Shown: in pieces, positions 22,985 to 33,895 of the stretch
Layout: each line of letters begins with the position of its first letter
Position numbering within the stretch: position 1 is the first letter of the stretch
DNA from: Codonopsis lanceolata
Taxonomy: Eukaryota > Streptophyta > Magnoliopsida > Asterales > Campanulaceae
Reading direction: 5' to 3'
DNA length: 64,000 nt
Assembly: GCA_013146195.2 (NCBI GenBank)
Contig: CM028377.1
Coordinates: 174,499,845 to 174,563,844 of the forward strand
The notes under the pieces: generated by a model
What the model was told of the DNA's origin: nothing
The model's database searches: none
The model's input: the letters and a program-made list of their open reading frames with translations, nothing else
Translations under genes and position numbers: made by a program

Positions 22985-23061
22985 AAAATATACTTCCTCC
23001 CTCCCAAAACGAGTGTTCCTTTTTACTCATGATCATGAATATGAACAAAGAGGGAGGTAAT
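22985..23061. mobile_element. Short Stowaway-like palindrome
   Basis: TACTTCCTCCCTCCCAAAAC at the left and GAACAAAGAGGGAGGTA at the right form a small inverted repeat of Stowaway type, about 75 bp long. Confidence 0.5.
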
Positions 23062-23159
23062 TGCACATATTCATTTTCTACTACTAAGAAATATAATTCC
23101 ACCCACCAAGATGATTAAACAAACAACATCTAAGAAGACAGACTTCACACTAATCATCT

Positions 23160-23860
23160 CCACGTGTTTTTCATCAATTTTTCTTCAGCGAATGGGAATT
23201 TAGGCAGAGAGAGATAGAACTTACACAAAGAGAGAGATGGCGAGAGAAATTGTAGATTGAGAGAGAGATGGCGAGGCGGAAGAAACATAGGAGAGAGGGA
23301 GGAGGACGCCGGCGATGTAGAACATGAAACTTGGGGCCGGAACAGAGGATAAAGGGTTCGCCGGAAGAGGAAGCTTGGCCGGAAGAGAGGATGAAGAAGA
23401 GAGAGGCGGAGGAAGTTAAGAGTGATGGAGAAAAAGAATGAATAGGAATAGGAGTAGTTGGAGAAGAAAGCAATCACTCACCAAGTCGGAAAGGATAGAG
23501 CGATAGATAGATGTTGTGTGCGACCCAATTTCTCAGGATGACCGTAACCCTAAGCATAGCAAATCCGTTCCGGTAGTGCTCGATTTCGGCGGTGGCAGGA
23601 ACAACCTCGATCAAAGATGACTGCCCTGGACTTGATTTCGGCGAGCGAATCGACGACAAACAGTATCATAAACCGAAGCCCCAGCGGTAAGGAAGACGAA
23701 TCCGCCGTCGTGGAAGAAGACGATGACTGGGAGACGATCATCGGCGGTCAATTGAGACGGAACCAGAGGTTTCTAGAACGATCGACGGTGAAATCACCGA
23801 AGTCGTTGACGGGATTGGGATTAGGAGGAGACTTGAAAAGGTAGTGGTTAACTGTGCCGT
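23160..23860. other. GC-rich gene-like stretch, unidentified
   Basis: Far richer in G and C than its surroundings. The first half is GA-rich on the + strand. The second half has a + reading frame from 23617 to 23844 (75 aa, including VVEEDDDWETIIGGQ), and overlapping frames exist on the minus strand. No family was recognised. It lies inside the putative MULE 18675-24572, so a captured promoter or first-exon fragment is possible. Confidence 0.3.
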
Positions 23861-24139
23861 GGTGAGGATAGAGATGGTAAGGCGAGTTCTCCAAGGTAAG
23901 AATAGGGGAGAGGGGGGCAGAGGAAGAGAGAGAAAAGGATTGGGGAGTGGGGTATGCACGTAGAGGGAGTTGAAGGGGATGTTTAACTGTCGTTCACACA
24001 TGTGAACTCTGGAAGAAAATAGGACCACAGGATCTCCGTAAAAAAATCGATCTCAGCCGCTTTTTATCTTTTAAAAGAATCGATCTTAGCCGCTCTTTAT
24101 CTTTTGTCAATCGCGAGCGTGCGAGACTGAGCCTAGTGT

Positions 24140-24400
24140 ATAGTAGATGTGTCACTTTTAGCATTAGAAGTGTTACTTTGCATTTTCAATGAAAATTATA
24201 TTATTTTTTTCCTAAAAAAGTATTACTTTATGGGCTTAAATAATTAAATGTGTCACTTTTAGTCTTAAATGCGTTACTTTCATTTTGAAAAGTATCTCAT
24301 TTTTTTATAAATAAAAATCATTACATTTGACATTAAAATGTTACTTTATAACATTAAAAATATCATTTTTTTTTAGTATTAAAAAAACCACTGAGGTGTT
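24140..24400. repeat. Diverged GTGTCAC repeat tract
   Basis: Loose copies of the GTGTCACTTTTAGTATTAA unit near the right end of the putative outer MULE, matching the subterminal blocks of the nested element. Confidence 0.6.
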
Positions 24401-24581
24401 TTGAAACGAAAACCAATGCACTAATTTTGAAACCTAAAGTATTTTGCTAGAAACCATCTTGGCTAATCCATTTTTGTTATTTTTTGTAACATATTATTTA
24501 TTTATTATGACCCACAAATTTTTAAATAGAGTTGTATCTTACAGATTTAGGATCCGTACACATGTCTTTGCCATAAATAAA

Positions 24582-25370
24582 ATAGAATGGTTAATAAAGT
24601 GTTGAGCATAAGTAAAATGATATAAAGGGACATTTAAATAAAAACAATTTTTTTTGAAACGTATTCCACTTATCATTTCTAAATAGTTGTAATGTTTTTT
24701 ATTTTCGTTCTTTCCAAAATATTATCATATTTTCAAACTTTCATATTTAGAAAAAACAATTTTAAAATTAAAATTTATATTACTTTTTCTTCCTATTTTA
24801 ATGATTGACCACACACATACGAGATTAGATATTCGTGTGCCCAATTAAACAAAATAATTACTCCATCTGTTCTGGGAAAAAAATCAACTATTTTATTTTA
24901 GGATGTTTCACATAAAAAGTCTGCTTTCAAAAGTTAAGAAATAAAATATTATTTTATTAATAATAAACAACTAAAAATATCTTTTTTTTAATTGTTTGAC
25001 TTTTCTAAAAGGACTCTTTGGTCAAAACCAAGTATTAAACATTTTAAACCTTATCGAGACTCCCTCTAAGGTAATTCTAAACCAAAAATAAATAAATAGA
25101 AATAGAAAGTTAAGTAAAACCTTTCCAAAATGCATCACTTTTAAGCCCAATTGTTAAATGACCGTGAATTATTAACTACTCACCTGTTATCCTAGGTTGG
25201 AAACCGGCAACATGCTTGGCAACAGTGGAAAGCAACCACACCACACCAGTAGCAATACATAGTAGCAATATTCCATCGACATCGTCGTTTCCTCCTTCCG
25301 TGCACTCATTTTATTCTCTCCTCTCAGTCTTTTATCTCCTTCACCACAATTTCCTGCCCATTAAGTTAGT
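24582..25370. other. AT-rich intergenic sequence
   Basis: No gene seen. ACTCCATCTGTTCTGGG at about 24860 resembles a decayed Stowaway end, without a clear partner. Confidence 0.45.
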
Positions 25371-25379
25371 TATGCGAGT

Positions 25380-26590
25380 GTTAGCCATGGAGCCTCTGCC
25401 TTTGGGTTTCAGATTTCGCCCCACAAACGGCTCAACATCCCAATAAAACACTCCATCGCACCAGCATCCAGCATTGTCGTACGTCCTTCCACACTCTCAG
25501 CCAAATTGCAGAGAACCAACATGATCAGGCAGGTCAGTGACTGACTTCACCATGCCCAACGTTTGCACCGACCCCGTTTCACTAGCTTAGCCATGTTGCT
25601 CGAACCATCGATGATGATATAAAGCAAGAGCCGAGTCATGCCGAGCCTGCTCAGATTCCGATCGGAGCGCATGGAGAAGCGGCGGCAACGCTCCAAGGAC
25701 GCCAATGACGGTTTTGTTCTGATCATCTAGCGCTATGCTAAGGAGTGCACCGGTAGCGTGTACCTGCGCCTCAGGAAATCCCCCTCTCAAAACGTCGATC
25801 AACGGCGGGATGATCCCGGACCGCACGATCATGACCTTGTTTGTATTTTCTAAGGAAAAGTTCACCAATGCGGCGACGGAATTCACCTGAACAGAGGAAT
25901 ATCTCGAGGTAATTAATGGTCGGAGAGATGATAGCAAACGAGGAGTACATAACCGGACTCGATTGTCCACTCGGGTTCGGGTAATCTTTCTCAACGTAAT
26001 CACAGCTTCTTCCTGGTCGAACACTTGAGAGCTCTTCAATTTGAGGACAATTTCATCATCATCGTCAGAAACTTTGTTAGTGTTTGTCCTAGTTTCAATT
26101 TCGAAGACGAAGAAGGGGAGTAACAAAAGGGAGAGTGGTTAAAGATCGAGTGGTGGAGGGCGTGTCGGTTGCGCCAACCATGGACTCGTCGAAGTGGACG
26201 ACGTTATGAGCCAACTCGAGTAGACGGAGGCAACTGGGGATGTGGATGGGTTGAATGATGCCTAGACGAGTTTCAAAGCAGGGGGGGGGGGGAATTTAGG
26301 GGAATGGGAAGGGGGAGGAGGGAAGAGCGGCACCAATTAAGGATGGTGGATTTAAGGGCGAGGTTGGGAATGATGGTGGAGAAATCGGGAGTGGAGCCAT
26401 CGGGAAGGAGGGGCTTGAAATGGAGCGATAAACAAGCCCGAATGCAATTACGCTCGAAGGTATGGCCGGAGGAGACAATGACAGGGTCAGCCATGAGAGA
26501 GCCGTAGATGGGACACATGAAATCCATCTCTGCTGGCTCTGCTTTCCACCACTACCCATATGATCTCCTCCAAATTCCAATTAAGGCGTT
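25380..26590 (-). pseudogene. U-box/ARM E3 ubiquitin ligase pseudogene (PUB38-41 type)
   Basis: Family role: cytosolic or nuclear E3 ligase, with a U-box that recruits E2 followed by ARM repeats. Minus-strand 26527-26273 encodes the U-box (MDFMCPIYGSLMADPVIVSS, GHTFERNC, DGSTPDFSTIIPNLALKSTI). Minus-strand 26126-25587 encodes ARM repeats (DDDDEIVLKLKSSQVFDQEE, LRKITRTR, SALALYH). Past 25587 homology continues in other frames (NLAESVEGRTTMLDAGAMEC at about 25510-25450). The U-box, linker and ARM parts are in different frames; one shift falls at a run of 12-13 Cs (Gs on +) at 26280-26292 and others near 26100 and 25590. At least three breaks make it a pseudogene. It lies head-to-head with the PPR gene. 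Confidence 0.9.
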
Positions 26591-26976
26591 TGTTGGGGGG
26601 GGGGGAAGAAGAATAAGGAGTAATTGGGGAAGAAAACAACATGGAGAAACAGGTCTGCCGTTAGTAATTCACGGCCATTTAACAATTGGGCTTAAAAGTG
26701 ATGAATTTTGGAAAGGTTTGGCTTAACTTTAATTGCCTAGGAACAGTGGACATGAAAACTGAAAAATGAGTAAAGTTGAGGTATCAAAAATGATATTAAC
26801 CCTAAATAGAAATAAAAATAATAATTAAAAGTAGAAACAACGCTCTCGCCTGACGGACGACGGTGCAATCCAATTCCGATTCGGCTCAAGAACTCACCCC
26901 TTCACAATTCATCATCGCGCAGTCACTACCCAACCAAGCAACCGAGAAGATCCCTTGGAGCTTGGGGCTTCCTTCA

Positions 26977-26994
26977 ATGGCGGCTGAGATGTAG
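26977..26994 (+). CDS. Upstream ORF of the PPR gene (MAAEM)
   Basis: ATG GCG GCT GAG ATG TAG ends 26 bp before the PPR start codon. The first ATG has a good context (A at -3 relative to some plant consensus and G at +4). If transcribed with the PPR message it could lower main-ORF translation. Inference only. Confidence 0.4.
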   Translation: MAAEM

Positions 26995-27020
26995 GGTTTT
27001 CTGCAGACAAAAACACAAAC

Positions 27021-29633
27021 ATGAAAACTTGGCGGCTCACTTCTTCTTCAATCGCTTCCCTCCTGCTTCGTTCACCCACTTCTCAAAGATCCCTTTGCTC
27101 AGCCACAACCTGTTCCACTCCGGATTCCCCACTCCCAAACTCACCCTTAAACCCAGAATCCCCGTCCCCCACTACATCTCCACTTCTTGGTACAAATCTC
27201 GCTCTTCCCAAGACACCCATTTTGAATTCCATTTCAAAAGCCGAAAAATCTGGGGAATTTCCCCAACCCATTTCACAAGACACAGTTTTGACGGATACCC
27301 ATTTCACAGAAGTTCTTTTGAGCCATAGAAATGACCCTGATTCAGCTTATAAATACTTCAAATGGGCCAGGAAAGAAAGGGGTTTTCTTCCTCAAACTGC
27401 CCACCCGTCTCTTCTTTTGCTCCATATCTTAGTGGGTTCTCCTTCTGACTCGACAAAGGCTAAGAAGCTACTTGAAGATTTCGTTTCGAGAGATTACAAT
27501 CATGACCCAGGTTTACTTGTTGACCAGTTGATTGATTCTGCAAAAAGATTCGAATTTGAAGTCTATTTCCTGGTTTTTAATTATTTGCTGATTAGTTATG
27601 TCAAATCACGTCGGTATAGGGATTCAATTGATTGTTATTATCGAATGCTTGAGAAAGAGTTGAATCCATGGACTGCAGCTACAAACCTTCTTTTGAATGC
27701 ATTGGTTAGTAATAACATGATTGCCGAAGCACGTGCTTTGTATGATGATATACTGATAAAAGGAATTCAATATAATTCTGATTCTGTATATTTGATAATG
27801 TGCGGTTGTTTGAGAGAAGGTGAGTTTGAAGAGGCGGAGAGGCGTTTCAGGGAAGCAAAGGCAAGTGGGGTTAAGCTTAGTCCAAGGACTTATAGTACTG
27901 CTATTCACGCTGCTTGCAAGAAACCGGATATGAAATCTGCTTGTGAGTTATTGATGCAGGTGACAAAAAAAGGATGGGTTCCTTCTCAAGACACATATAC
28001 AAATGTAATTGAGGCTTGTTTGAAGCAGAGAAATTTGGCGGACGCCATAAAACTCAAGAAAGGAATGATTAGTTATGGGATTTGTGTGAATGTGGAGGTT
28101 GAGACTAGCTTGATGAGGGAATATTGTCATCAAGGTCATCTTAGTTGTGCTTTGGATTTGTTCGATAAGATTGTCAAGGATGGAGTTCATCCAAACAGGG
28201 TCACCTATGCAGTTATGATTGAAGGGTGCTCAAGAAATGGAAATATTGAAAAGGCGCTTGAACTATATACCCAGATGAGACTTGATGGTTTCAGTCCAAG
28301 TGCCTATCATCTGAATCCCTTGATTCACGGATTGTTAAAGGTAAGGCTCTTGGAAGAAGCATTCAAGCAGTTTGATGAGGCAGTTAAGATGGGTTTTGCA
28401 GATGGTTTCACATACAGTGTTCTTATATCAGGGCTTTGTGAACAGGATAAGGTGACCGAAGCTTGCAATGTTTGGAATAGGATGGTGAAAAATGGGGTGG
28501 TTCCAACTGAGGTTGCATATAACTCCATGATATTTGGTCACTGCAAGAAAGGGAATATGGACATAGCGTCATGTTTGGTTTCTGAAATGCAGGAAAGGGG
28601 TTTAAAGCCTAGCGTACACACATACAGTAATTTGATTGATGGTTATTTTTGTAGTGGAGAGAGTGGAAAGGCGTTAAAGATTTTTGACCAAATGGTGGGT
28701 GTAGGGGTTTCCCCTTCTGATTACACCTATAATATAATACTCAGAGGTTTATGCAAAGAAGGCCGGACCTGTGAGGCAAAGGATATGCTGAAGAAGTTGG
28801 TGGAAAAAGGTTTCATTCCTACCTGTATGACATATAATACTATTATTCATGGATTTGTCAGGGAAGGCACCATGAGTTCTGCATTGAACGTTTATAACGA
28901 GATGAAGGCAAATGGGATTTATCCAAATGTTGTGACTTATAGCTGTTTAATTGATAGATTATGCAGTAGCAATAACTTGGGTTTTGCTCTGAAAATGCGG
29001 GATGAGATGAGAAGCAACGGTCTTGTATTAGATGTTACTGGATATTGTGCCCTCATTGATGGATTTGGCAAAATAAGAGACATGAAAACCGCGTGTGAGC
29101 TTTTTGATGAACTTTATCAATTTAGATTGTCTCCAAATACAGCTGTTTATAATTCCATGATTAAAGGCTTTAGGAATATAGATAACATGGACGAAGCACT
29201 GGCCATGCATAAGAGGATGATCGACGAGGGAATTCTGTTAGATACGTCAACATACACGACATTAATTGACGGGTTGCTGAAAGTAGGAAACATTGTTCTT
29301 GCTTCAGATCTGTACACGGAGATGCTTGCCAAAAATATTGCTCCTGATGTTACCACTTATGGTGCTTTAGTTAATGGTCTTTGTAAAAATGGACAGCTTG
29401 AGAATGCACAAAAGGTCTTTGATGAGATAGATAGGAAGAGTGCGATTCCCAATGTTTTTATTTATAATTTTTTGATTGCCGGATACTTTAGGGAAGGAAA
29501 TTTTGAAGAGGCTTTTAGATTGCATGACCAGATGCTAGAAAGAGGTCTTGTACCTGATGACAAAACTTATGACATTCTAGTAAGCGGAGAATTCAAAGGA
29601 AACAATTTGCTGACTGGGGCTTCCTGTATCTAG
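27021..29633 (+). CDS. P-class pentatricopeptide repeat protein, At3g54980-like, mitochondrial
   Basis: 870 aa, single exon, no breaks. PPR proteins bind organellar RNA one base per repeat and guide processing, splicing or stability. Residues 1-60 are rich in Ser, Arg, Thr and Pro with few acids (MKTWRLTSSSIASLLLRSPT), as for a mitochondrial presequence. A conserved stretch EVLLSHRNDPDSAYKYFKWA follows near residue 97. From about residue 185 some 19 P-type repeats of 35 aa run to the end (for example VTYAVMIEGCSRNGNIEKAL, TYTTLIDGLLKVGNIVLASD). The C-terminus FRLHDQMLERGLVPDDKTYD continues without E/DYW domains, so it is P class, not a typical editing factor. The pattern of repeats and the C-terminal LVSG match the Arabidopsis At3g54980 family from memory. 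The start ATG is the first in this frame with a presequence-like N-terminus; an internal +1-frame ORF at 27029 is a shadow. Confidence 0.95.
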   Translation: MKTWRLTSSSIASLLLRSPTSQRSLCSATTCSTPDSPLPNSPLNPESPSPTTSPLLGTNLALPKTPILNSISKAEKSGEFPQPISQDTVLTDTHFTEVLLSHRNDPDSAYKYFKWARKERGFLPQTAHPSLLLLHILVGSPSDSTKAKKLLEDFVSRDYNHDPGLLVDQLIDSAKRFEFEVYFLVFNYLLISYVKSRRYRDSIDCYYRMLEKELNPWTAATNLLLNALVSNNMIAEARALYDDILIKGIQYNSDSVYLIMCGCLREGEFEEAERRFREAKASGVKLSPRTYSTAIHAACKKPDMKSACELLMQVTKKGWVPSQDTYTNVIEACLKQRNLADAIKLKKGMISYGICVNVEVETSLMREYCHQGHLSCALDLFDKIVKDGVHPNRVTYAVMIEGCSRNGNIEKALELYTQMRLDGFSPSAYHLNPLIHGLLKVRLLEEAFKQFDEAVKMGFADGFTYSVLISGLCEQDKVTEACNVWNRMVKNGVVPTEVAYNSMIFGHCKKGNMDIASCLVSEMQERGLKPSVHTYSNLIDGYFCSGESGKALKIFDQMVGVGVSPSDYTYNIILRGLCKEGRTCEAKDMLKKLVEKGFIPTCMTYNTIIHGFVREGTMSSALNVYNEMKANGIYPNVVTYSCLIDRLCSSNNLGFALKMRDEMRSNGLVLDVTGYCALIDGFGKIRDMKTACELFDELYQFRLSPNTAVYNSMIKGFRNIDNMDEALAMHKRMIDEGILLDTSTYTTLIDGLLKVGNIVLASDLYTEMLAKNIAPDVTTYGALVNGLCKNGQLENAQKVFDEIDRKSAIPNVFIYNFLIAGYFREGNFEEAFRLHDQMLERGLVPDDKTYDILVSGEFKGNNLLTGASCI

Positions 29634-30094
29634 ATAATCTGTAAGTGGTGGGTCAGTACATGTAAACCACAACCGGATTCAATTTGGTTCTGCCAATACT
29701 TCAACCGGTGACTATGTCATCAATCAATCCACTTTGGCATTTGTGAGAGTAATCTTTCTTTAGTTGCTCATAACTTTTTAGTTTAAATAGCACTCTGCTG
29801 AAATTCTACGTGGCTTAATTGCTCTCAGTTTTAACTTCTAGGCTGAGTCGTACCTCCCTGACAATTAAAGCAATAAAGAACAAGTTGTCAAAGACAATTT
29901 TTGCCATGTCTGCAATTTTCTGTCTATTCGAGGTATTGTGATATACCATGCAAAGTTCTTATTATGGTAAATATTTATTCTGTTGACTGTTTATTCTACT
30001 TGTTTTTCACACTAACCATTGCAAGACTTCGATTTCTGTTTTTAAAATGTGATGCACCTGCTTGTTTCAGTCTAAATATTTTGTTGGCTGTTTA
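29634..30094. other. PPR 3' flank
   Basis: No gene recognised. Presumed 3' UTR and spacer; the phrase TGTTTATTCTACT occurs twice (29989 and 30090) at the approach to the LINE. Confidence 0.4.
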
Positions 30095-32738
30095 TTCTAC
30101 TCGTTCAAGAATTGATAGGTTTCTTGTCTCTTCAGGGAAGAAATTTTTAGTGGGTCCAGTTGTCTTCCTAGAGTGATTTCTGACCATGCACCTTCATTGT
30201 TAGATTGTGGGGGGATAAACAAAGAACACCATTTAGATTCGAAAAAATGTGGCTTTGAGAACCGGGTTTCTAGAGTGGACTAAATCGAGATGGAATTCTT
30301 ATGTGGTAGATGGAAAGCCGTGCTTTAGACTTGTCAAGAGTTGAAAATAGTCAAGGAGGATCTAAAAATGTGGAATAGGGACACTTTCGGGATTTTGGAG
30401 ATAAGGTTGAAACGGTCCATGGAACAGGTCTGAAGGCTGGATGAGATGGAGAGCGCAGGTGGGTCGGGCAGTGTTGAGGCCTCTTGTCAGGAAGAGTTAA
30501 AGATGGAGATTAGAAGACTTCTCATACGAACACTTGGTTCTTCCACCTGATGGCTAGTGCGCATAAAGTTGGGAACAAGATCTGTTTTGTGAAGATTGAT
30601 GGTAGCGTGACGGAAGATAAACCTAGTATTATACAAGGGATCGTGAACTTCTATCAAAGGCTCTTCTTGGATGTTGGGGGTTGGCACTTGGACCTTGATT
30701 GGGGTTCTTTTAAATCCTTAGATCAGGAGGACAGGACTCTTATAGAGCAGCTGCAGATCTTCGTAGTTTGAATGGAGACAAAGCCCCGAGTCCTTATATA
30801 TATATATATATATATATATTTTATAGCTTTTGTAGTGTGGGAGGTGGTCAAGGTTGACATTATTGTCTTGATTCTTCTTTTATTGCTCTTATCCCGAAAA
30901 AGATAGGAGTTATGGAGTTGAAAGATTTCAGACTCATAAGCCTTATAGGAGGAGTGTATAAGCTCATAGCTAAGGTGTTATCGACCCGGTTGAAGAAGGT
31001 CATCGGCAAAGTCATCTCAGATTCTTAGCATGCTTTTGTGGGGGATCGACAAATTTTAGATGCGGCTTTGATAGCCAATGAGATTGTGGATGCTCGAGTT
31101 AGAAGTGGTAGTCCTCGTTTGCTTTGCAAATCAGATTTTGTGATGCGGGGGCGAGGCAATTGGGGTATCTCCGTTTGGTTCTTCTATTCTTTCAGGCTGC
31201 CTCCGGATTGAAGATCAACATTCAAAACCGCGAGCTCTTTTCAGTTGGGACGGCTGATTCTATGGACAGTTTGGCAGAATTCTTTGGGTGTAAGGTTGGT
31301 TCCTTCCCGACTTCTTACCTTGGCTTACCCCTTGGGGCACAATCTACCAATAAAGACATATGGAATTCGGTTATCGAAAGGTTCGAGCGAAGGCTAGCGA
31401 GGTGGAATTGACTCTAATTAAGAGTACGTTATCTAGCTTGCCTACTTATTTCATGTCAGTCTTTGATATGCCGGTTTCTGTGGCCAAGAGACTGGAAAAG
31501 ATGGAATGAGATTTTTTGTGGGAAGGTCAAATGGATGAGAGGAAATATCACTTGGTGAAATGGGAGGTAGCTTGTTCCAACTTGAAGAATGGAGGGTTGG
31601 GGATCAAAAGATTAAAAGCCTTTAATTCTGCTCTTTTGGGGAAGTGGCTGTGGCACTACTTAACGGAGAAGGGTGCTCTTTGGAAGAGAGTTGTGGTGGC
31701 CAAGTATGGGGCTGGGGACCATCTGTGGTTTCCAAATGAGGTGAATTCTTATAGTGGGATGGGGGTTTGGAAAAAATGGGATATGGTGAAACGCTTCATC
31801 TCTTTCAAGGTGGGTAAAGGGGACTCGGTTGAATTTTGGAGGGACATTTGGTGTGGGGATTTGGAGTTGCAGCGAGCTTTTCCCTCTTTATTTAATTTAG
31901 CCGTGAACAAGGAAGAGTATGTTAGCTCGGTTACGTTAGTTGATGGTGACGCCATCACGTGGAATCCTGTTTTTAGAAGGAACATGCAAGACTGGGAGAT
32001 GGGTACTCTTGAGGCCTGCTTTGAGCTACTGGATAAACTAAAGATTGACAGAAATTCTAATGATTCCATTGTGTGGAATGGGAAGAAAGACGAGCCTTTT
32101 TCGGTTAAGTCTTTGTACCGACTTATGGTGGCTAGTGACAGGTCTTTTCCATGGAGGAGCGTTTGGAAATCAAGGGCTCCATCTTGGGTGGGGTTCTTTA
32201 TGTGGGAAGCTGCGCTCGAAGCCATATTAACAGGTGATAACTTGAGGAGGCGGAGAAAAATCTATACTAATTGGTGTTTCATGTGCAAGAGAGACGGAGA
32301 AAGTGTGAATCATATGCCGATTCATTGCCCGGTTGCAAGTGACTTGTGGACTTTTATTTTGAATCTGTTTCAAGTTGCTTGGGTGATGCCAAACTCGATC
32401 AAGGAGCTGTTTTTGTGCCTGACTTTGTACAAGCGCAAAAGAAAAAAACTGTTTTTGGGACGTTGCTCCGCTAGCGGTTTGTTGGTCTATTTGGAAAGAA
32501 AGAAACCTTAGGGCTTTCGAGAACGAGGAAAGGAATTTGGAGGGGATAAAAAATCAGATCATTCAGACTGTATTTCTTGTGCGATGAGGCGGTTTTGATG
32601 GGATCTAATCCTTTTGTAGAGTTTGTGGATAACATTTTTGTTGGCTAGCAAGGGTTGTTGTATATTGTCTACGTACATAGGACGCGTCGCCTGTTTTGAC
32701 GCTTTCATTTATATACCATATTTACTTATCAATTTTTT
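30095..32738 (+). mobile_element. L1-type LINE copy 1, 5'-truncated and with RT core deleted
   Basis: Starts in the C-terminal endonuclease (SRIDRFLVSSG, SDHAP around 30100-30200). It continues through the linker (GNKICFVKIDGSVTEDKPSI at 30573), RT fingers (LKDFRLISLIGGVYKLIAKV, then AFVGDRQILDAALIANEIVD) and breaks at about 31140. There it jumps to ARQLGYLRLVLLFFQAASGL, losing the GLRQGDP and ADD motifs of the palm. The rest is a long open frame (31516-32511) ending in the zinc-binding tail (WCFMCKRDGESVNHMPIHC, 32270-32325). The 3' end has CGCCTGTTTTGACGCTTTC and TTTACTTATCAATTTTTTTT. Stops occur at several points. A (TA)n expansion at 30797-30820 sits where the finger domain should continue. 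Not capable of transposition by itself. Confidence 0.9.
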
Positions 32739-32740
32739 TT

Positions 32741-33895
32741 GGAGTTTTTGATGTACCTTTTGGCTAGAATGGGGTTTGGGGAAAGTGGAGGAAATGGATT
32801 CATTTTTGCATTTCATTGGTGAAATTCCAGGTTCTGGTCACCCAGCTGGATTTTTTCCTAGTTTGGGAGGCCTTCGTCAAGGGGATCCCTATCTCCCTTT
32901 CTATTTTTAGGTTGTGGCCTTGAGTCAGTTAATTGACCAGTCTGTAGCAGGTGGTTTTATTCAAGGCTTCAAGGTGTGCAAGGGTAGTGATCAGGATTAT
33001 CGGCGTCACATTTGTTGTTTGCGGATGATACTCGTCTTTTGCGAGGCGAAGAAATCTCAGTTGGGCTACCTTGGGCTACCTTCGTCTGGTTTTGCTTTTC
33101 TTTCAAGCAGTGTCAGGGCTAAGGATCAATATTTCCAAGAGTGAGATTTTACGAGTGGGGAAATGGAGAATATGGAGTATTTGGCTAAATGTTTTGATTG
33201 TAAGATTGGTTGCCTCCCAACGTCTTATTTGGGCCTTCCTTTAGGAGCTTCTTACAAAGAGTTTAGCTATATGGAACCCAGTCATTGAAAGATTTGAATG
33301 GAGTTTGGCGGGGTGGTGGAGACAACTTTTATTGAAGTGGGGTCAGCGTACCTTGGTAAAGAGCACTTTAGCTAGTCTGCCCACGTATTTTCTGTCTATT
33401 TTTCTTATTCCGCTCTCTGTTTCAAAGAGATTAGAGAAGCTGGAAAGAGACTTATTGTGGGAGGGTCGAGTGGAGGAACGTAAATACTATCTAGTTGACT
33501 AGGACACAGTTTTCTCTGGCTTCAAGGATGGAGGACTAGGGATTAAAAATCTCAGGAGGGTGTTTAACAGGGCTTTGATGGATAAATGGTTGTGGCTATT
33601 TAGTAGAAAACTAGGCTTTGTGAAGGAAAGTGGTGGTATACAAGTATTGGGAGGGTAATTAGAGTGTGGAAAGGGATTAGGAAAGGTTTGGACTCGTTCA
33701 AACGTTTTACTTCCCTTGAAGTAGGGAGTGGTGAATCTATCAAGTTTTGGAGGGATAAGTGGTGTGGGGGTCTGCAACGAGTGTTCCCCAGATTATTTAA
33801 CATTGTAGATGACAAGAATGTTATGGTGAGCTAAATTCTCCTGGTTGAGGAAGGCAAAGTCACCTGGAATCCTCTCTTTAGAAGACCCCTTCAAG
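32741..33895 (+). mobile_element. L1-type LINE copy 2, RT fragment
   Basis: Begins abruptly in the RT palm (FLMYLLARMGFGE at 32747), with GLRQGDPYLPFYF at 32871-32910 and LLFADDT at about 33018-33040 (catalytic Asp pair). Then come SYLGLPLGAS and, in other frames, WEGRVEERKY, VGSGESIKFWRDKWCGGL and VTWNPLFRR. It ends near 33895 without the zinc-binding tail or 3' UTR. Many frameshifts. It starts right after the tail of copy 1 and covers just the RT part copy 1 lacks. Confidence 0.85.

Larger units (their letters stand above)
18675..24572. mobile_element. Putative 5.9-kb MULE (Pack-MULE-like) carrying kinase exons
   Basis: The left end starts GAGATGGTCTCCTGTAAGAC; the right end, reversed, starts GGCAAAGACATGTGTACGG and continues through GGATCCTAAATC. 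These are the same two asymmetric ends as the element at 20639-22277. The 9 bp outside each end are ATAAATAAA (18666-18674 and 24573-24581). Inside are a minus-strand Helitron relic, two receptor-kinase exons, a nested MULE, a small Stowaway-like repeat, a GC-rich gene-like stretch and a GTGTCAC repeat tract. The TSD is low-complexity, so chance pairing of two separate element ends is not excluded. Confidence 0.6.

Noticed and set aside
23154..23477. Minus-strand ORFs of about 100 aa rich in Ser, Pro, Leu
   Set aside because: Low-complexity translation of a GA/CT-rich tract; two overlapping frames are equally open and neither has a domain.
25216..25446. 76-aa + strand ORF
   Set aside because: Overlaps the end of the U-box/ARM pseudogene on the other strand and shows no domain.
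27029..27328. 99-aa ORF overlapping the PPR N-terminus in another frame
   Set aside because: Shadow frame of the PPR presequence region; no independent support.
31516..32511. 331-aa open frame as a possible host gene
   Set aside because: It is the C-terminal half of LINE ORF2 (zinc-binding tail and flanking LINE blocks), not a cellular gene.
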